Below the pieces are notes generated by a model. That model was not told where the DNA came from and ran no database searches. It worked only from the letters and a program-made list of their open reading frames with translations. Shown here in pieces: positions 1 to 14,975 of a stretch of DNA of 64,000 nucleotides (its first letter is position 1; the number at the start of each line of letters is the position of its first letter). Origin of the DNA: Paramecium tetraurelia (Eukaryota > Ciliophora > Oligohymenophorea > Peniculida > Parameciidae); the NCBI RefSeq assembly GCF_000165425.1, contig NW_001799200.1, positions 310,178-374,177 on the forward strand, given 5' to 3'. Both the position numbers and the translations under genes were made by a program.

Positions 1-413
1 CTCAACAAATTTAAGAAAGTCACTCTCATTATTCTTATTGACACTATCTCTTTATATAGATTCCTTCATAAAGTCACTATCACTCTTCGAGTTATTTAGT
101 TTAAAAAACTAATCAAACAATTTTTCCCCTTCCAATTCTTCCATGTCATTTATTGGTGTACCTTGCCTGTATGAATGCTATTTATTATCAAGTGTGGATT
201 TGGCTCTTTGATGTTTTAGGTCGACACTAGGCTTGCGTTTCTAAATCAATGATTCAATGTATTGTAGATTGTTTCTATTCATGTCCTCAAATAAACCAAA
301 TGACTATTAATCATTTGGAGACTTCTTATGTCTGAGTTCTCTTGAACTTATTAAAAAAACATCTTACTTGCATAATTTATACCCTGCTTTCCTGACAGTT
401 AACTTAGTGACAT
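1..413 (-). CDS. Unknown protein, N-terminal part (gene runs off the left edge)
   Basis: Read on the minus strand from ATG at 411-413 with one 20-nt intron (363-382). Without splicing the frame hits TGA; with it the frame stays open to the window edge, about 130 codons. The protein begins MSLSQLSGKQ and is polar, rich in Lys, Asp, Asn and Ser. I see no signal peptide, membrane segment or recognisable domain. Function unknown. The intron is short even for Paramecium but has GT..AG ends and restores the frame. It lies head to head with the coiled-coil gene at 717, across about 300 bp. Confidence 0.7.
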
Positions 414-716
414 TTAATTAAATTATATTTAATAAAGCAAAAATCCATTCAACCACCTTAATTATAAATTCTAATAAAATAATTGATATTGATATCTAAG
501 GAACTCCTAATTCAAGTCAATGGTTAAACATAACAGACAAGGGGTGTAATGTAAAATCTATTCATTATTTTAATAACAATAAATCATTGTATCTAAGAGA
601 ACTGATTAGTTTTTTGATTTTCAATTAGAATAACAAATGTTGATTGCAATAAAAGATATTTTTACTAATTTAGGGATTATTATTAATAAATTTAATTTTT
701 TATTATTTCTTATTTA
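414..716. other. Divergent intergenic region
   Basis: AT-rich spacer between two divergently transcribed genes, presumably holding both promoters. No motif could be singled out. Confidence 0.5.
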
Positions 717-2697
717 ATGATTCCAAAACTAAGCCGAGAGAATACCACTAGCAATACTAGTTATCTTCCAAGACATCTAAATATCTAAGGGTTCTAAAAG
801 TTCAACATTAAGTCTAATTCTCCAAGAACATTGTAGGCTTGTTAAGAATTGGGCATCGATCCAATAGTTTTAGAATTGAAGTAAGTTAGTTGTTGTATAC
901 CAGAGAAGAATCAGATTTCAAATAAAATGACATAGATGAGGAAATCGTTCAACTCAGATATTAACATTACCTCAACAGAGCTCATTGTATAAGATGAATA
1001 AAATTTATTATAGAACTGTTCACTGAAATAACTTAAAGAAGGAAAGAGATAATTTAGAGACAAAGACAAAAACAATTAAATAATAATGCCTCAATAGAAT
1101 CCCTAGATAGATCAAAAACAATCAAGTTGTAGCAATCATTAGACTAGTGCGAGTAACAACTCCTGCATATAATTTCTTAGGGTTCGACGATAAATAGATT
1201 CAATCTACAACAGAACTGTATCCTTCTTGCACTAAAAGAGTGAATCTCCAACTAAAGATCACTTTACAGGAGATGTCTATGATCTCAATCAATTGGAAGG
1301 TGGAATCGAAAAGGAAATAGATAGATACAATAAACATAAAAAATAGAAGATTGTATATAAAATATTAATAATTGTAGAGAGAAGCATAACTGAAATTGAA
1401 GGAAGATGCAAAAAGGTTATAATTGATAGAGAAGTGGAAATAAAAGGATTCCTAAATTTTGGATTCGATATTGAAAAGACAATATGCATTTAAACAGAAG
1501 ATGAAGGCTTCTAGCAGTGGAAGAAAAACTCCTTTTCAAAAAATTCCATAATCTACAGATCCAAAATCCTTTAAAAGAGACAGTGAATCTAAGATAGACA
1601 AGTAAGATATCAATGTTAATTTAAGAGGAGGAGATACTTCAATGCAAAAGACCATGTACAGAACTAGAATAGATGACTCTAAAATCAAGTAAAGAAGAGA
1701 GATGGTCATTCAAAGAAAGGAAGAACTCAACAAAATGGAAGATATTGAATTATAAAAGGACCTTGAAAAGTTATAATTGAAATTGAATCAAAGTGAAAAA
1801 TTATCTAAACAATAAGCATAAATCAAAGTTGAGAGAATCAAAGAATAATATTTTCGAGAATAATAATTAATTTAATAATAAAGAGAAATTAATGTCATTT
1901 AATCTCAAGAACATTTGAGTGCAATGATTAGTAAAATGATTAACAAAGAACAAGAATTTAGAGGACAACTTTAATCTTAATTGATGCAAGACTTAGAAAA
2001 AAAATAATAATAAAAAGAAAAGGTTAATAAAATTAAATAGAATCAAAATGATCTCTTTAAGGATCACGAGTAATTATATATTCTATTCTTAGTAAAAAAT
2101 TAAAATAATTAAATGATAAATTTATCAAAATTGAGGAATAAAATAAACTTAGAAAATAGGAATTAGAACACAAGATACTATTGAAATAGGAATTAAGAAG
2201 ATTGAAAGAACAGGACAAATTAGATAACTATGAGAGGTAGAAAAGACAAAATGATTATAAAATGATGACTCTATATATGAAATCCAAATTTATTGAAGAA
2301 AAAAATTAGCTCAAATAATATCAAAATGTATTGATTTCAATTAAATACAGGAAGTTATTTAAAAAACATCTATGGAAATAAACAAGTAAGAAATATAAGA
2401 ACGATAACGAATTTATTCATAACTCCAGGAATTAAGCGACAATTTATTGAACTATAAAGTATACCATTTATTTATTCTTAGAGTGTCTCATAACATGAAT
2501 CCAGATAAAAATAAGACTAAGCAAAATATAAAAGTGTTAAGTAATCATCTTATCTCCTATATAGACTGCTTAAGAAGTTTGCTAAGTTAGAAGATCCCAA
2601 CATTGAATAACATACTAAAGTAATATTGACCATGCTTCAACCTAAACCTGTAGAAAATGAAAATTCTAATAGAAAGTTAAGTGTTCACAAAAAATGA
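717..2697 (+). CDS. Coiled-coil protein, about 602 aa
   Basis: Seven introns (23, 27, 28, 25, 23, 23 and 23 nt) give a 603-codon frame ending in TGA at 2695. Residues 1 to about 60 hold a short conserved-looking motif, SPRTLQACQELGIDP, of a kind I associate with coiled-coil proteins of ciliated organisms. From about residue 220 to 530 it is almost entirely charged coiled coil (Glu, Lys, Gln, Leu). The start ATG follows an AT-rich leader, and the next gene begins 170 bp downstream in the same direction. A cytoskeletal or ciliary structural role is likely from composition alone; the family was not identified. Confidence 0.82.
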
Positions 2698-2869
2698 CAA
2701 TATTTTATTTAAGTAATTTATGAAATTTTTCTGAATAAATATTTATCCTCCAAAATTTATCAGTTAATTATTTTAATTTTCATTTGTAAATAGTCAACTT
2801 TAATTTTGATCAGAATTCATAAGATATATACTTTCTATTCTTTTTGTTATCAATACATTTGAATAATTA

Positions 2870-3312
2870 ATGGATAATGAAATCCAAATCCATAATAAAG
2901 TTAAACGAATCAAGGAAAGATATGTTCATGAAGCTATGCTCCTGGTTGAACATTGGAGGTATGATATAAATATATATGATAGGAGCTTATACTAATAACC
3001 TTATCTCTAGAATGGGAGATAATTAAAAATTACTTTGGATAAAGCTGCCGAAATAGTAGGAATCCCTAGAAAAACTTTGGAGGATTACTATTATCAATTG
3101 AAGAAAGCAGAAACTTTAGGTATGACCTTAGAATATATCTAGTTGATCTTTAAAATTTTAAGAATTGCAAAATAGGAGTGATTCGAAGAATTGTTAAAGA
3201 GAGCAAAAAGTAATCAGAAACAACTACTCACTTAATTGATACAAATGAATTCTTTTTATAAGAAAATGAAACCATTGTCAATAGAAAAAACAGTTTCGAA
3301 TATGATGATTGA
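2870..3312 (+). CDS. Small HTH-like protein, 131 aa
   Basis: Two introns (24 and 23 nt) join three exons into 132 codons. The centre, about residues 45-75, reads ITLDKAAEIVGIPRKTLEDY followed by YYQLKKAE. This has the spacing of a homeodomain-like or helix-turn-helix fold: an ordered Ala-Ala-x-x-Val-Gly-Ile-Pro turn and a second helix. A basic stretch (KIGVIRRIVKESKK) and an acidic tail follow. Proteins of this general look are common in ciliates but have no assigned role that I know of. DNA binding is an inference. It differs from the pair at 23131-24550, which carry another HTH-like motif. Confidence 0.78.
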
Positions 3313-3977
3313 TTTTACTAAAAAAAGGGTTTGCTAGACCCATAATGATTATAAATGTCGTATAAATTCTATCACCTATCATCCAGTATAATATTTCTGA
3401 TTCCTTTCTTATTTTAATTTATTATCATCAATAATATTAAGTTTGTTGAAATAATTAACTTTGCTTACATTTAAATGACACAATAAACTTCACAAAAAGA
3501 TAAAATTTATTTCTATTATTTATGCTTTGTAATTGAGATTACGGTTATAAAGTTTGTATTGTACTATGAAAATCATTAAATTTATAATGTATTTGGTTTG
3601 ATTCTAACTCAAAGTTTTATTTTCCGTAATTCGAAATTATGTATTCTCTAAAAAATTAGCAAGATATTGTTGGAATAGAATATCTATACTATTTTAATCT
3701 AAATTATTGATAAAAATTAGAAATCCAGAGTGAATATCTAATTGAAAGTCAAGGTTATTTTTATTTGATAGTTTTGATAAGCTAATATTGAAATATAGAA
3801 TTAATTATTATCATAATAAGGAATAGATGGAATTAGATATGATATGGTAGCTAAAATTAATGCAATTGGATTTAACCTAATGCAGTTATTTTGCAAAATC
3901 TCTAATTTTAATAGGGGGTTAATAGATAATAATTGATTCTCAAATTAGATTTGTAAAATATATAAAATTATAAGTTA
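3313..3977. other. Intergenic region, nothing recognised
   Basis: About 665 bp of very AT-rich sequence. Open stretches in the Gln-for-TAA/TAG code are no longer than expected by chance. Confidence 0.5.
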
Positions 3978-4958
3978 ATGAAAAATATAAGTTCAATAGG
4001 TAATTAATATTCTTATTAAGAATTCAGTTGATTATCCTCCTTTTGAATTTACTGGGAAAAGGATACCAATAAAAGCTCTAATCTGTAATGAACTTTCTTT
4101 TCCAAAAGAGACAAAACCAATTTAGAATTTTTTGATCTTCTCAAATTAATCTGGATTAAAAAGATCAAAATCTACACCTCCGTCTTTGAGAGAGTTGTTA
4201 ACTGATGCATTTACTATCACTCTCACAGAAAGAACATTACCATCAAAAAGAATTTCGATTTTGCTTCCATTCAAAAATGCTGTAGAAAAGATTAGATCTA
4301 ACAATAGAGAAATCATGGCCAGAAGAAAATCTTGTTATGGATCATTGTTTGGAATCAATTAACAAAAACAGATGGTAAATTATCCCACTTCGATTGAAAT
4401 GCATAAGAAAATTAATGGAAAAGAATTCGCTCTCTCAAGCTTTGCTGAATTGTTAAAAAAAAATCAAAGGAAAAGCACAAAGCGTCCCAGTCTTGCTCGC
4501 AAACTCTCGAAATAGATGAGCTTAGTTGGTATTGATTATAAATTATATTTCAAGAATATGATAATATGGAAAGACCTCCTACATGTAAAACTCCAAGGGA
4601 AACAAAGATCATATTATTCAAAAAGAAGAATTCGTCGACCTTAACAAAGGAGAAATATATCCAAGGATAAAAATTAAAATTGTTTCATTTCATGAATGAT
4701 TCTTAGTCTAGAAAGATACAATTAAATTCAATGCCCTTTAGAAATTCTATCAAACATAGAGGTGACACAATGAAATTAAAAACTTGCATGACAGAATTAC
4801 TCAGCACATAAAGAAGTCCAACATCAAGTTATAGAACTACTACATATGAGAGACCTTATTAAAAGTAGAATGAATTACTCTCAAAATTAATAAAAACTGA
4901 ACACAAAAGTAGATCTCACTACCTTCCTAAATCCACTTTTAATGCTTTCGGCTATTGA
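3978..4958 (+). CDS. Basic, Ser/Lys-rich unknown protein, 308 aa
   Basis: ATG at 3978 begins a short exon (MKNISSI), followed by a 28-nt intron, a long exon, a 26-nt intron and a last exon ending in TGA at 4956: 309 codons. The protein is strongly basic (many Lys, Arg and Ser, patches such as RKSTKRPSLARKLSK) and low in predicted structure, with no membrane segment. Several R-x-x-S and K-R-x-S sites would suit basophilic kinases such as PKA, but that is only suggestive. No family recognised. Its stop is 56 bp before the SAS-6 start. Confidence 0.75.
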
Positions 4959-5014
4959 ATTTATATGAAAATTTTCCTATTAATTTACAGTTAAAATTTA
5001 AAATAAAAAATAAA

Positions 5015-6901
5015 ATGTAAGACTATAGAGGCAATTTCAAAAGGATTGAATTTGGTGTTTAATAGACTCCAGTTAAATCTACAAACAATATGAATGATTT
5101 TTAGTCCTCATAGAAATTAAAATATGAGCAAGTGAGCAATAAACCTTAATCAGTGAATGTTAGTTTTATAAATGCTCCTGTTACAATGGTATCGAAAGAG
5201 CTCTTCACATTATAAATACCAGTTAAAGTTAAATAACTGACTGATGATTGGAATACATAATTAACATTGAAAATGATTATGCAGTCAAGTCAATAAGCGC
5301 ATGGATAAACATTGAGAATTGAATTGACAGATGATACTAACTTCTCTTTTCTACAAATATTGGATTTAAATGAGAGTGAGTTCTTGGCTTTAAAAAATGA
5401 ATAGAGTTTACATGTGGATTTTGCAACATTTCCGATGAAATTAGCAGACTTATTATAATTATGCATAAATAGTTAAAGAGATGAAAAAGTGAAGTAGATA
5501 TTAAAGTGTATAATGTAGTTTCTATGTTTGTTTGGAAACCAAGAATGGAGAATCCACACTAGCAGTAATCGAAAATAATGAATTCAAAAAATTAACACAT
5601 TTATCATTGAGATTGAGGAGTGCTACAGATGATATACTTAAGTACTTTTTAGCAAATAAATTGGCAATAGAAAAGTAAGAGAATGAGGAATTGCAAAAGA
5701 AAACTAAGAAAATGACAGAATAATTGGAAGAGAAATAATGGGAACTAGAGAATTTGAAATCTGAAGTTAGAAAATTTACAGAGGATAACAACGCTGTCCT
5801 CCAATAACTGTAATTAGATGAACAAAAGAAACTAAATGACTTTAGAGAATAGGCATTAAGCAGGGAAACTAATTTTAAAAGGGAAAGTGAAAATGAAAAG
5901 CAATTTATAATTGAAAAGTATGAAAAAATTGTCTTTGAATTATAAAATAAATACACTTAATTGCAATAAATAAATTAAGAATTATCGGAATAAAAAATTC
6001 AATTAACCCAATAAGAAAAGGAGTTAAAGAATAGATTTTCAATAATTTCATAAGAATCCTAATAGTTATAGAAGGAAAATTCTGAGTTTAGAGTATTGAA
6101 TAAAGAATTGGATACACTTAAGTTTTCTTAGGAAAGACAAATAATAGAACTAAGAATATAGAAGGAAGGATTAGAAAAATTATTACATGATAAGGAGGAT
6201 TTCTTAAATAACAAATAACAATTAGTAGACAATGAAAAAAAGTAAAATGTATAAAATTATATTAATTATTCAGGTTATTTTAGAGGAATAAACTAATAAT
6301 TAGAAGAAACAAATTGAAAAACTAGAGCAAAGAATAGCTGTTATGAGTGATGAAGTCAATAAGGGAAACCAAATCATTGAGAAATTAGAGAATGAATTAA
6401 GCAAACAAAAAGAAAAGAATAAATTAAAAAATACTGTTTTTCTTTAATAAGAATAGACAGTATAATAATTGTAAGATGCAAATGATTAAAATAACAAATA
6501 GATTAATGAATGTATTAATTGGATCTAATTATTATAGTAAAAAGAGAGAAGGACAGTTTAGAATTGAGAGTCAAAGATTAAGAAAATACAAATTTAGATT
6601 TAAAAAATAAATTGGCTGAAAGTTAGAAATTGCTTGAATCCAATAATTAAATGATTTAGTACTTAAATAAATGCTTGAATGAAACTAAAGTTTAAGCACC
6701 AGCTTAAATGCCAGGTTTTTCAACATTGAAAAGTCAAACCTTCACAAAGTACACATCTCCCATACCATTATAAGAAGATGTAATAATTTATATTAATATC
6801 TTTAGCGAAGTTTCAGAAATTAAAGTGTTACTTATTAACAGAATCAAAATAATGTCTCTTAGATTTCGAATTAAACAATATAAAACAAATTTAATTTCTG
6901 A
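5015..6901 (+). CDS. SAS6: SAS-6, centriole cartwheel protein
   Basis: About 594 aa. The N-terminal head (about residues 45-200) matches the SAS-6 family: LRIELTDDTNFSFLQILDL, then HVDFATFPMKLADLLQLC, then the hallmark VIENNEFKKLTHLSLRL. The rest to about residue 560 is a continuous coiled coil, with a short disordered tail. In the family, head dimers and the coiled coil build the nine-fold cartwheel that templates new basal bodies. Introns of 25, 26 and 26 nt in the coiled coil and tail are clear. The junction just before the ENNEF motif (about 5490-5560) needs one more intron of length 3n+1. A 25-nt candidate fits, but its ends are atypical, so that segment is provisional. Identification is firm. 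Confidence 0.93.
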
Positions 6902-7044
6902 AGATTATTATAACCTAAATTTATGAAAAGAAACTTCTATATACTCATTATTTTATTTGCTATATATATATATTTCAAATTCAGATTCTAAATTATTTAC
7001 ATAGTTTAGATATATATTAATATCAATTTTAGTTTATTTATATA

Positions 7045-8135
<1,091 letters not shown>

Positions 8136-8398
8136 TAATCATATGTTATATTAAAAATAAATACTCTACAAATGGTTTATATATATAAGAATTAGTTCAA
8201 TTAATTAAACTCAAAGTAATATTTATAATTCAAAATTATTAATTTTATTGCTACTTGTCTCTATTTAAACATCCTAAAGCTTAGAATACTCTATCCATGA
8301 ACCCAATTTCACTATTGGATTGTCTCAGCGAACCAATTTCCCTTTATTAATATGCTTGTTATTGTCTTTAAGAAACCCTACTGACTCTGGCCTTTATT

Positions 8399-9767
<1,369 letters not shown>

Positions 9768-9820
9768 CAATTTTAATATTATTAATAAATGAACTTTAAA
9801 ATAACGCCTAAACATATATC

Positions 9821-10956
9821 TCATTTGAACAGGCTGCTTTATCCTAACTAAGCCAGTTTTGATTAACTTTATTGAGGGGACTAAAGATTACTCTATTTGT
9901 TAAGTCCAAGTTGTCTCAATATATAGGGATTCTGAATTTAATGTGGATTTGGATTTGTTAATGGATTATAAGCCTAAGACTATTGTAAACTTAAATTGTC
10001 AATCAATTTATCTTATTGATTTTAGCCATTTCCCTATGTTTGAGTAGAATATAATTATTACCATACTAGATAACTATTCATAATATTATGATTGATAATC
10101 TCTTTTTTTTCTCCTCTCCTATTATTGTTCATCATTAAAGCTTTCGGCAGCTTTGCGTATTTCTTATTTATTTTAAGTAGCCAAAATTTCTTGATCCTTT
10201 CTTCTCTATTCCTTTTCTTTTACTTGTAGTGATAATGTGTTCAAGTATTAATCTTTAAGTTGTTTATCATTCTATCTTTTAGTATTTATTTCCTCTTATT
10301 CTCTATCCATCTTTTCTTTAACTTATTTATTGATAATGTAGTCTAAAGAGGATCTGGGATCATCTACATTTTTCCTATAAATATCCTACAAATGGTCATT
10401 TCTTTCAGCTAATCTTTGATAATACTAATGATAGTGTGAATCAATACTTTTTTATATTCTTCTTCTTATTGAATAATCCTTTGTTAATCTTTGATCGCAT
10501 ATTCCTAAAATAATACTCTCTCCTAATCCCTATTTAATCTCTCCTTCTGCTTTTTTTCTTCTATAAGTTTCATCTATTCATCATAAATTTACTTTTGCAT
10601 AAGTCTTTTTTGCAATTGATTCTATCTTTCTTCTTGTAAAGCTTTTTAAGCACTATCAATAATTTGATTTTCAATGTTTAAATCTTCGCTTTTCTATAAG
10701 GATAAGTAAATTGTTTTACCTTTTAATTTACAATCAAGTTTCTTTAATCTATAATTTCTGAATATTTTTTAGATAAGGACTCTTTTGTTTATAGTTTTTT
10801 TTACTTCTATTGATCAGCCATCTCTTTGTTGAGTAATTAGATTCTCTAAATTTCATCAGTGTCCTCTTTTTGTCTTAATTCCTAATTTCTTCTTTTTGCC
10901 TCCTCTTATATTTGTCTCTATTCTTCTAGTGAAGTCTTCATAACTTCCTATTTCAT
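9821..10956 (-). CDS. Coiled-coil protein, 352 aa
   Basis: Introns of 26, 23 and 28 nt give 353 codons from ATG at 10954-10956 (MKQEVMKTSLEEQ). Residues 1-260 are one long highly charged helix rich in Glu, Lys, Arg and Gln. The last 70 residues are Gln/Asn/Pro/Ser-rich and probably disordered, with NPYILRQLGLNKQ near the end. Composition and length suit a ciliary or cortical structural protein, but no family signature was recognised. Its 5' end is 125 bp from the divergent gene at 11082. Its stop is 53 bp from the start of the kinase gene. Confidence 0.8.
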
Positions 10957-11081
10957 TTATTTAATTTGGAACTACTCCTATTTGATTGTTTTGTGAATGT
11001 TGTATTATTAAAAATCATCATAATTTTATTTAGATAATAACATTTATTAATGAAGTAAAAATTGTGTTATAAAATTAATAT

Positions 11082-13627
11082 ATGAAATTCAGTCTCATCA
11101 AATAATTTGAAGATGTACATATTTTCCATAACCTAGAATGATATGCCATTTAAGAGATCTATGGAAACACTGTAAATTAAATAGGATAGCTATGTTTAGT
11201 TTTGTAACTTTGATTGGATCGCAGTTCAAAAAGACTCCGATTTAACACTCTACAAAGATGGATTACAAGATGTACCTCTTTATTCTTTAAAATAGGCTAA
11301 TGAGATTGATCTCACCCAATTGTTTGGCAAAACACAATGTGGCAAAGTATAAATACACTTTTTCAAGTTTGCCAATGAATAATTTGATTAAAAACAAATG
11401 ATCCTAATCGGAAATAGTATATTATCCCCTCTAATTCAAAGATACAATTATTGGCTATGACGTCTATGAATTACCGAAAACCTGCAAATTTTATATGAAT
11501 GATGATTACAGAGTCAGAAGGAAATTATAATTCTCAGAAGTACAAATACTTGAACAAGACTTCAATTTATATATTCTTACTGATCATTTCGATCTAATTA
11601 CATTAAATCTAGCTAACAAAGATAATAGATTCAATTACCAACCTTTGGTAAAAAAGGGAAATTTTATCGCCAATTTGCTGTTCTAAAATAATTTAGATTT
11701 CTATATCCCAGACGCTACTTTCAAGTTTTCAGTATTTGAAGACACTCTCCTAATCATTCAAAAAACATCAGCAAATTAGATAAAATCATATTAATGCAGT
11801 TTGAACCCTTACAATTTAATAGTATGTATTTCTATCTATTCTTCTAGTCCTAATCACAGAAGACATTTGTTTGCGATGTCATTAATCTGAATTGTTAACT
11901 GGCTATCAACAATTTTCATTTATTCAAGACTTCCAAAGGAATCAAATTGATGTTCCTGACAATCATATAAAATATGGATTAATTAGAAAGAAATTGCCAA
12001 CTAAAATTGATGTCTAAAGAGATGGAAATAACAGATCCAAAGGCTGATTTTTTCAATCTAGATAGACCAAACTATGAAGATTTGAATGAATTGCAACTGC
12101 ATGGAGAGAAACTTAAATCCTTTTTCTTTTAGAATGATTAAGATATTGTCCTCTTATACTCAGTTTTGGATACTAATTATTATCACAACAACTTATGCAC
12201 ATCTTTCAAAGACAATACACTTTTTAAGGGGAATCTCTAAGGTGCTGGAATTTCAGTAAACAATGGATTGTCTTAATTGAAGGTCTGCTTTAATGGGAAA
12301 ATACTTATTGCAGGAGAAAATTAGTAAAAATGCCCTAAATAATTGTAAAATTATAAGATTTATCATTTTTAATAGAATCACCCATTTTTAAGGAAGATGT
12401 AAGAATGAAATCGTTTTCAATTTATTAAAAGAAGGCTTTAATTAATTCTGTACCCACTCAAATTAAAATTCAGCATTCTTGAAATTGGAATTTTAGGCAT
12501 TTTAAGAATAAATAATATGTTAAGTTATTAATTAAATTCTTTGGGATTATATGGAAACTCCCATTTCAAAATACACAGTTGTTGAGAGTTAATTGTAAGA
12601 AAACCAAAATAAACTAGAATAATGGAAATAATACACAAAAACAGTGGTTAAAAATGAATAAATTATATTAAACTTAATTAGGTCTCAAATTTGTTTAAAA
12701 GTTGGTGAATATATTAGTAAAAATGAAAATAGTTTATAATAATTAATACAAGATTGTTTAAATAAATGGTTAGTATTCTCTTAATTTAAATACTAATTTT
12801 ATTCAAATTTGGAAGACCTTTATACAATACTTGAATAACTTTTGAAACTTGAGGGTAAGGAAAACCATTTGTTCAATATTTTAACTATTATTTATTCTGG
12901 CATTAATGAAGCAAAAGAGTTCAATAATATTCAATATCCTAAGTTTTGGACTCATGAACCGGAATGGTTAAGTTTAATCATAAAAGCCTTAAATAAATTG
13001 AGGGAACAACCATAAATAGCATTTTTTTCATTGTTTAAGTATATTATAACAGACATTTCAATTGTGTTTGAGTTTGAAAGAAAAATATCTCCATTGCAAT
13101 TTTAAGTAATTTAAGAATTCTCTAACTAAATTTCAAAGGAAGAATTTTAAGATATTTTAATTAATAATAGACTATATGATATATTATTTTAATGCTATTT
13201 ACAGACAAGCTTAAGATTAGAGAAAGTATTCGAATTAATTTCTGAAAATGAATAATTATGTTAAAATTTTGTGAATTTATGTTTGTAACATGAAAAAGAG
13301 AACAATTATCAAGACTAACGTGATTTAAATAAATAAAATTAAAATTAGGCAAAAAGATTGCATTAAATTTTAGATTAAATTGAAGAACATAGTAATAAAT
13401 TCATTATATAATCATTAGGATGCGTAGATCAAGTATTAAAATGTTTATCAAAATACCCGAAACTATAAAATATTCTATTGATTCGATCCATGAGATTGGA
13501 AGAGATTTAGAATATTCCAATAATATCATAAATACATGATCCAGATTCTAAATATTATCGTTTCCTGGTTGATACAGGTTGCCATATTGTAGATAAAAAC
13601 AAATCATAAATAGAAGTTGAATTATGA
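11082..13627 (+). CDS. Large unknown protein, 813 aa, possible nucleoporin-like architecture
   Basis: Four introns (22, 25, 26, 31 nt), all in the first half, give 814 codons to TGA at 13625. The first 400 residues look beta-rich with repeated short strands (for example LNLANKDNRFNYQPL), compatible with a propeller. The remainder is helical, with hydrophobic helices and few charged coiled coils (for example NRLYDILFQCYLQTSLRLEK). A propeller followed by a helical stack is seen in Nup133/Nup155-type nucleoporins and some vesicle-coat proteins. This is a resemblance in architecture only, and no diagnostic motif was found. No signal peptide or membrane segment. Confidence 0.82.
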
Positions 13628-13779
13628 AGTTTATTAAAGCAAATAATTTATAATTATTTAAGATTATTAGATAAGTTTAATTAAATGTTGATAGCAATTA
13701 TAAATTTCTAAACTAAATTCTAATTGATAAAACATGTTATATTCAATATATAATTAAGATATATTAATCATTAATTGGT

Positions 13780-14316
13780 TCAATAAATTGTTGTTTATTT
13801 CATGATGCTAAGAAATTCATCAATGTTAATTTGTCCATCCCCATCTTTATCGAATTCATCTATCATAGCTTACAATTCTTAATCACTCAAACTCTCCCCC
13901 AATTCTTTTGATACTTTTTTTAATTTCCTCAAAGTAATCTTTCCTGAGTTATCATCATCAAACAGTTTAAATGCTCTGAATATTTCATCTTAAGGATCTC
14001 TTTCGCAATACTTTCTAGTCACTAAAATTTGAATTATTCATTTACTTAGTTCTATATAATCACTATACTCAATACGACCGGTTTCATCTCGATCATATTC
14101 TTTCATCAATGCTTGCACCTCTTACTTTTTTACTTCGAATCCCAGAGCACGGAGAATTACTTTAATTTCATGACAATCTATAGCTCCAGAACGATCAGTA
14201 TCAAATAAATCAAATGCCTCTTTAATTTCTTGTTTTTAGTCATCAGTCAATTCGCTTTTTACCTTCTTTTTTTAAGGAGCCTATGTCTTTTATTACTATT
14301 TTTTAAATTAAGCCAT
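13780..14316 (-). CDS. Centrin-type EF-hand protein
   Basis: One 24-nt intron; 170 aa, the usual centrin length. A basic 25-residue N-tail ([20 protein letters not shown]) precedes four EF hands: [36 protein letters not shown] and [12 protein letters not shown]. Loops 1, 3 and 4 are the most canonical. Centrins are Ca2+-binding fibre proteins of basal bodies, the infraciliary lattice and other contractile cortical networks in Paramecium. A calmodulin is less likely because of the basic N-tail and the terminal KQTTIY. Convergent with the gene ending at 13627. Confidence 0.92.
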
Positions 14317-14519
14317 GCTTTATTAATTTAACTATATTATTTAAAAATAAATGATTAATTGAACTATTAGAGTTTATATACTCCGAATACATATAAATGA
14401 CTGTCAATCAATCCACACTCCTTTCATATATGTTTGCGTATTCACAATAAATTTAAATAGTATAAATCAATTCATCATTATAATTGTAAATAAATTAAAG
14501 ATTTTAAATATTATTTGAA

Positions 14520-14975
14520 ATGACAAAGAAGACAAAGAAGGTTGGAATCACAGGAAAATATGGAACCAGATATGGTGCTTCTTTAAGAAAGATTATCAAG
14601 AAATTCGAAATCTCCCAACATCAAAGATATTTCAATACTTTCACAGGAGCTGTATGAAATGAAATTATCTATATTTTAGCATTCATTAAAAAGATAAGCC
14701 ATTGGTATATGGAGATGCACTTAAACAGGCTTACAAATTGCTGGTGGAGCTTGGGAAGTCAAGTACTAAATAATTGCTATTCATTTAGCACTCCTGCTGG
14801 ATTGTCTGCAAAATAAGGTATGTTGAGAATCAAGAAATTGAAAGACGATGCTGAAGTAGAAGTTAAAGAAGAAAAGAAAGAAAAAAAATAATAACCTAAA
14901 GAAGAAAAACCTAAAGAATAGAAAAAAGAAACTAAGAAACCTTAAACCAAGAAACCATAAGCAAAGAAATAATGA
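14520..14975 (+). CDS. RPL37A: Ribosomal protein eL43 (L37a), zinc-cysteine-depleted, with Lys-rich tail
   Basis: Introns of 28 and 26 nt; 133 aa. The first 75 residues follow eL43 closely: [19 protein letters not shown], then LKRQAIGIWRC, then IAGGAWEV. The family normally carries a Cys4 zinc ribbon at positions 39, 42, 57 and 60. Here they are Asn39, Thr42, Cys57 and Thr60, so zinc binding through the usual four ligands is impossible. A Lys/Glu/Gln/Pro-rich extension of about 35 residues replaces the usual end, making it some 40 aa longer than the 92-aa norm. It belongs in the large ribosomal subunit, though a divergent paralogue cannot be excluded. Confidence 0.93.

Noticed and set aside
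717-2697. A third intron ending at 1270 in the coiled-coil gene
   Set aside because: It put TGA in frame or left a broken codon sum; an intron ending after the TTTCTTAG at about 1170 gives a consistent 603-codon frame instead.
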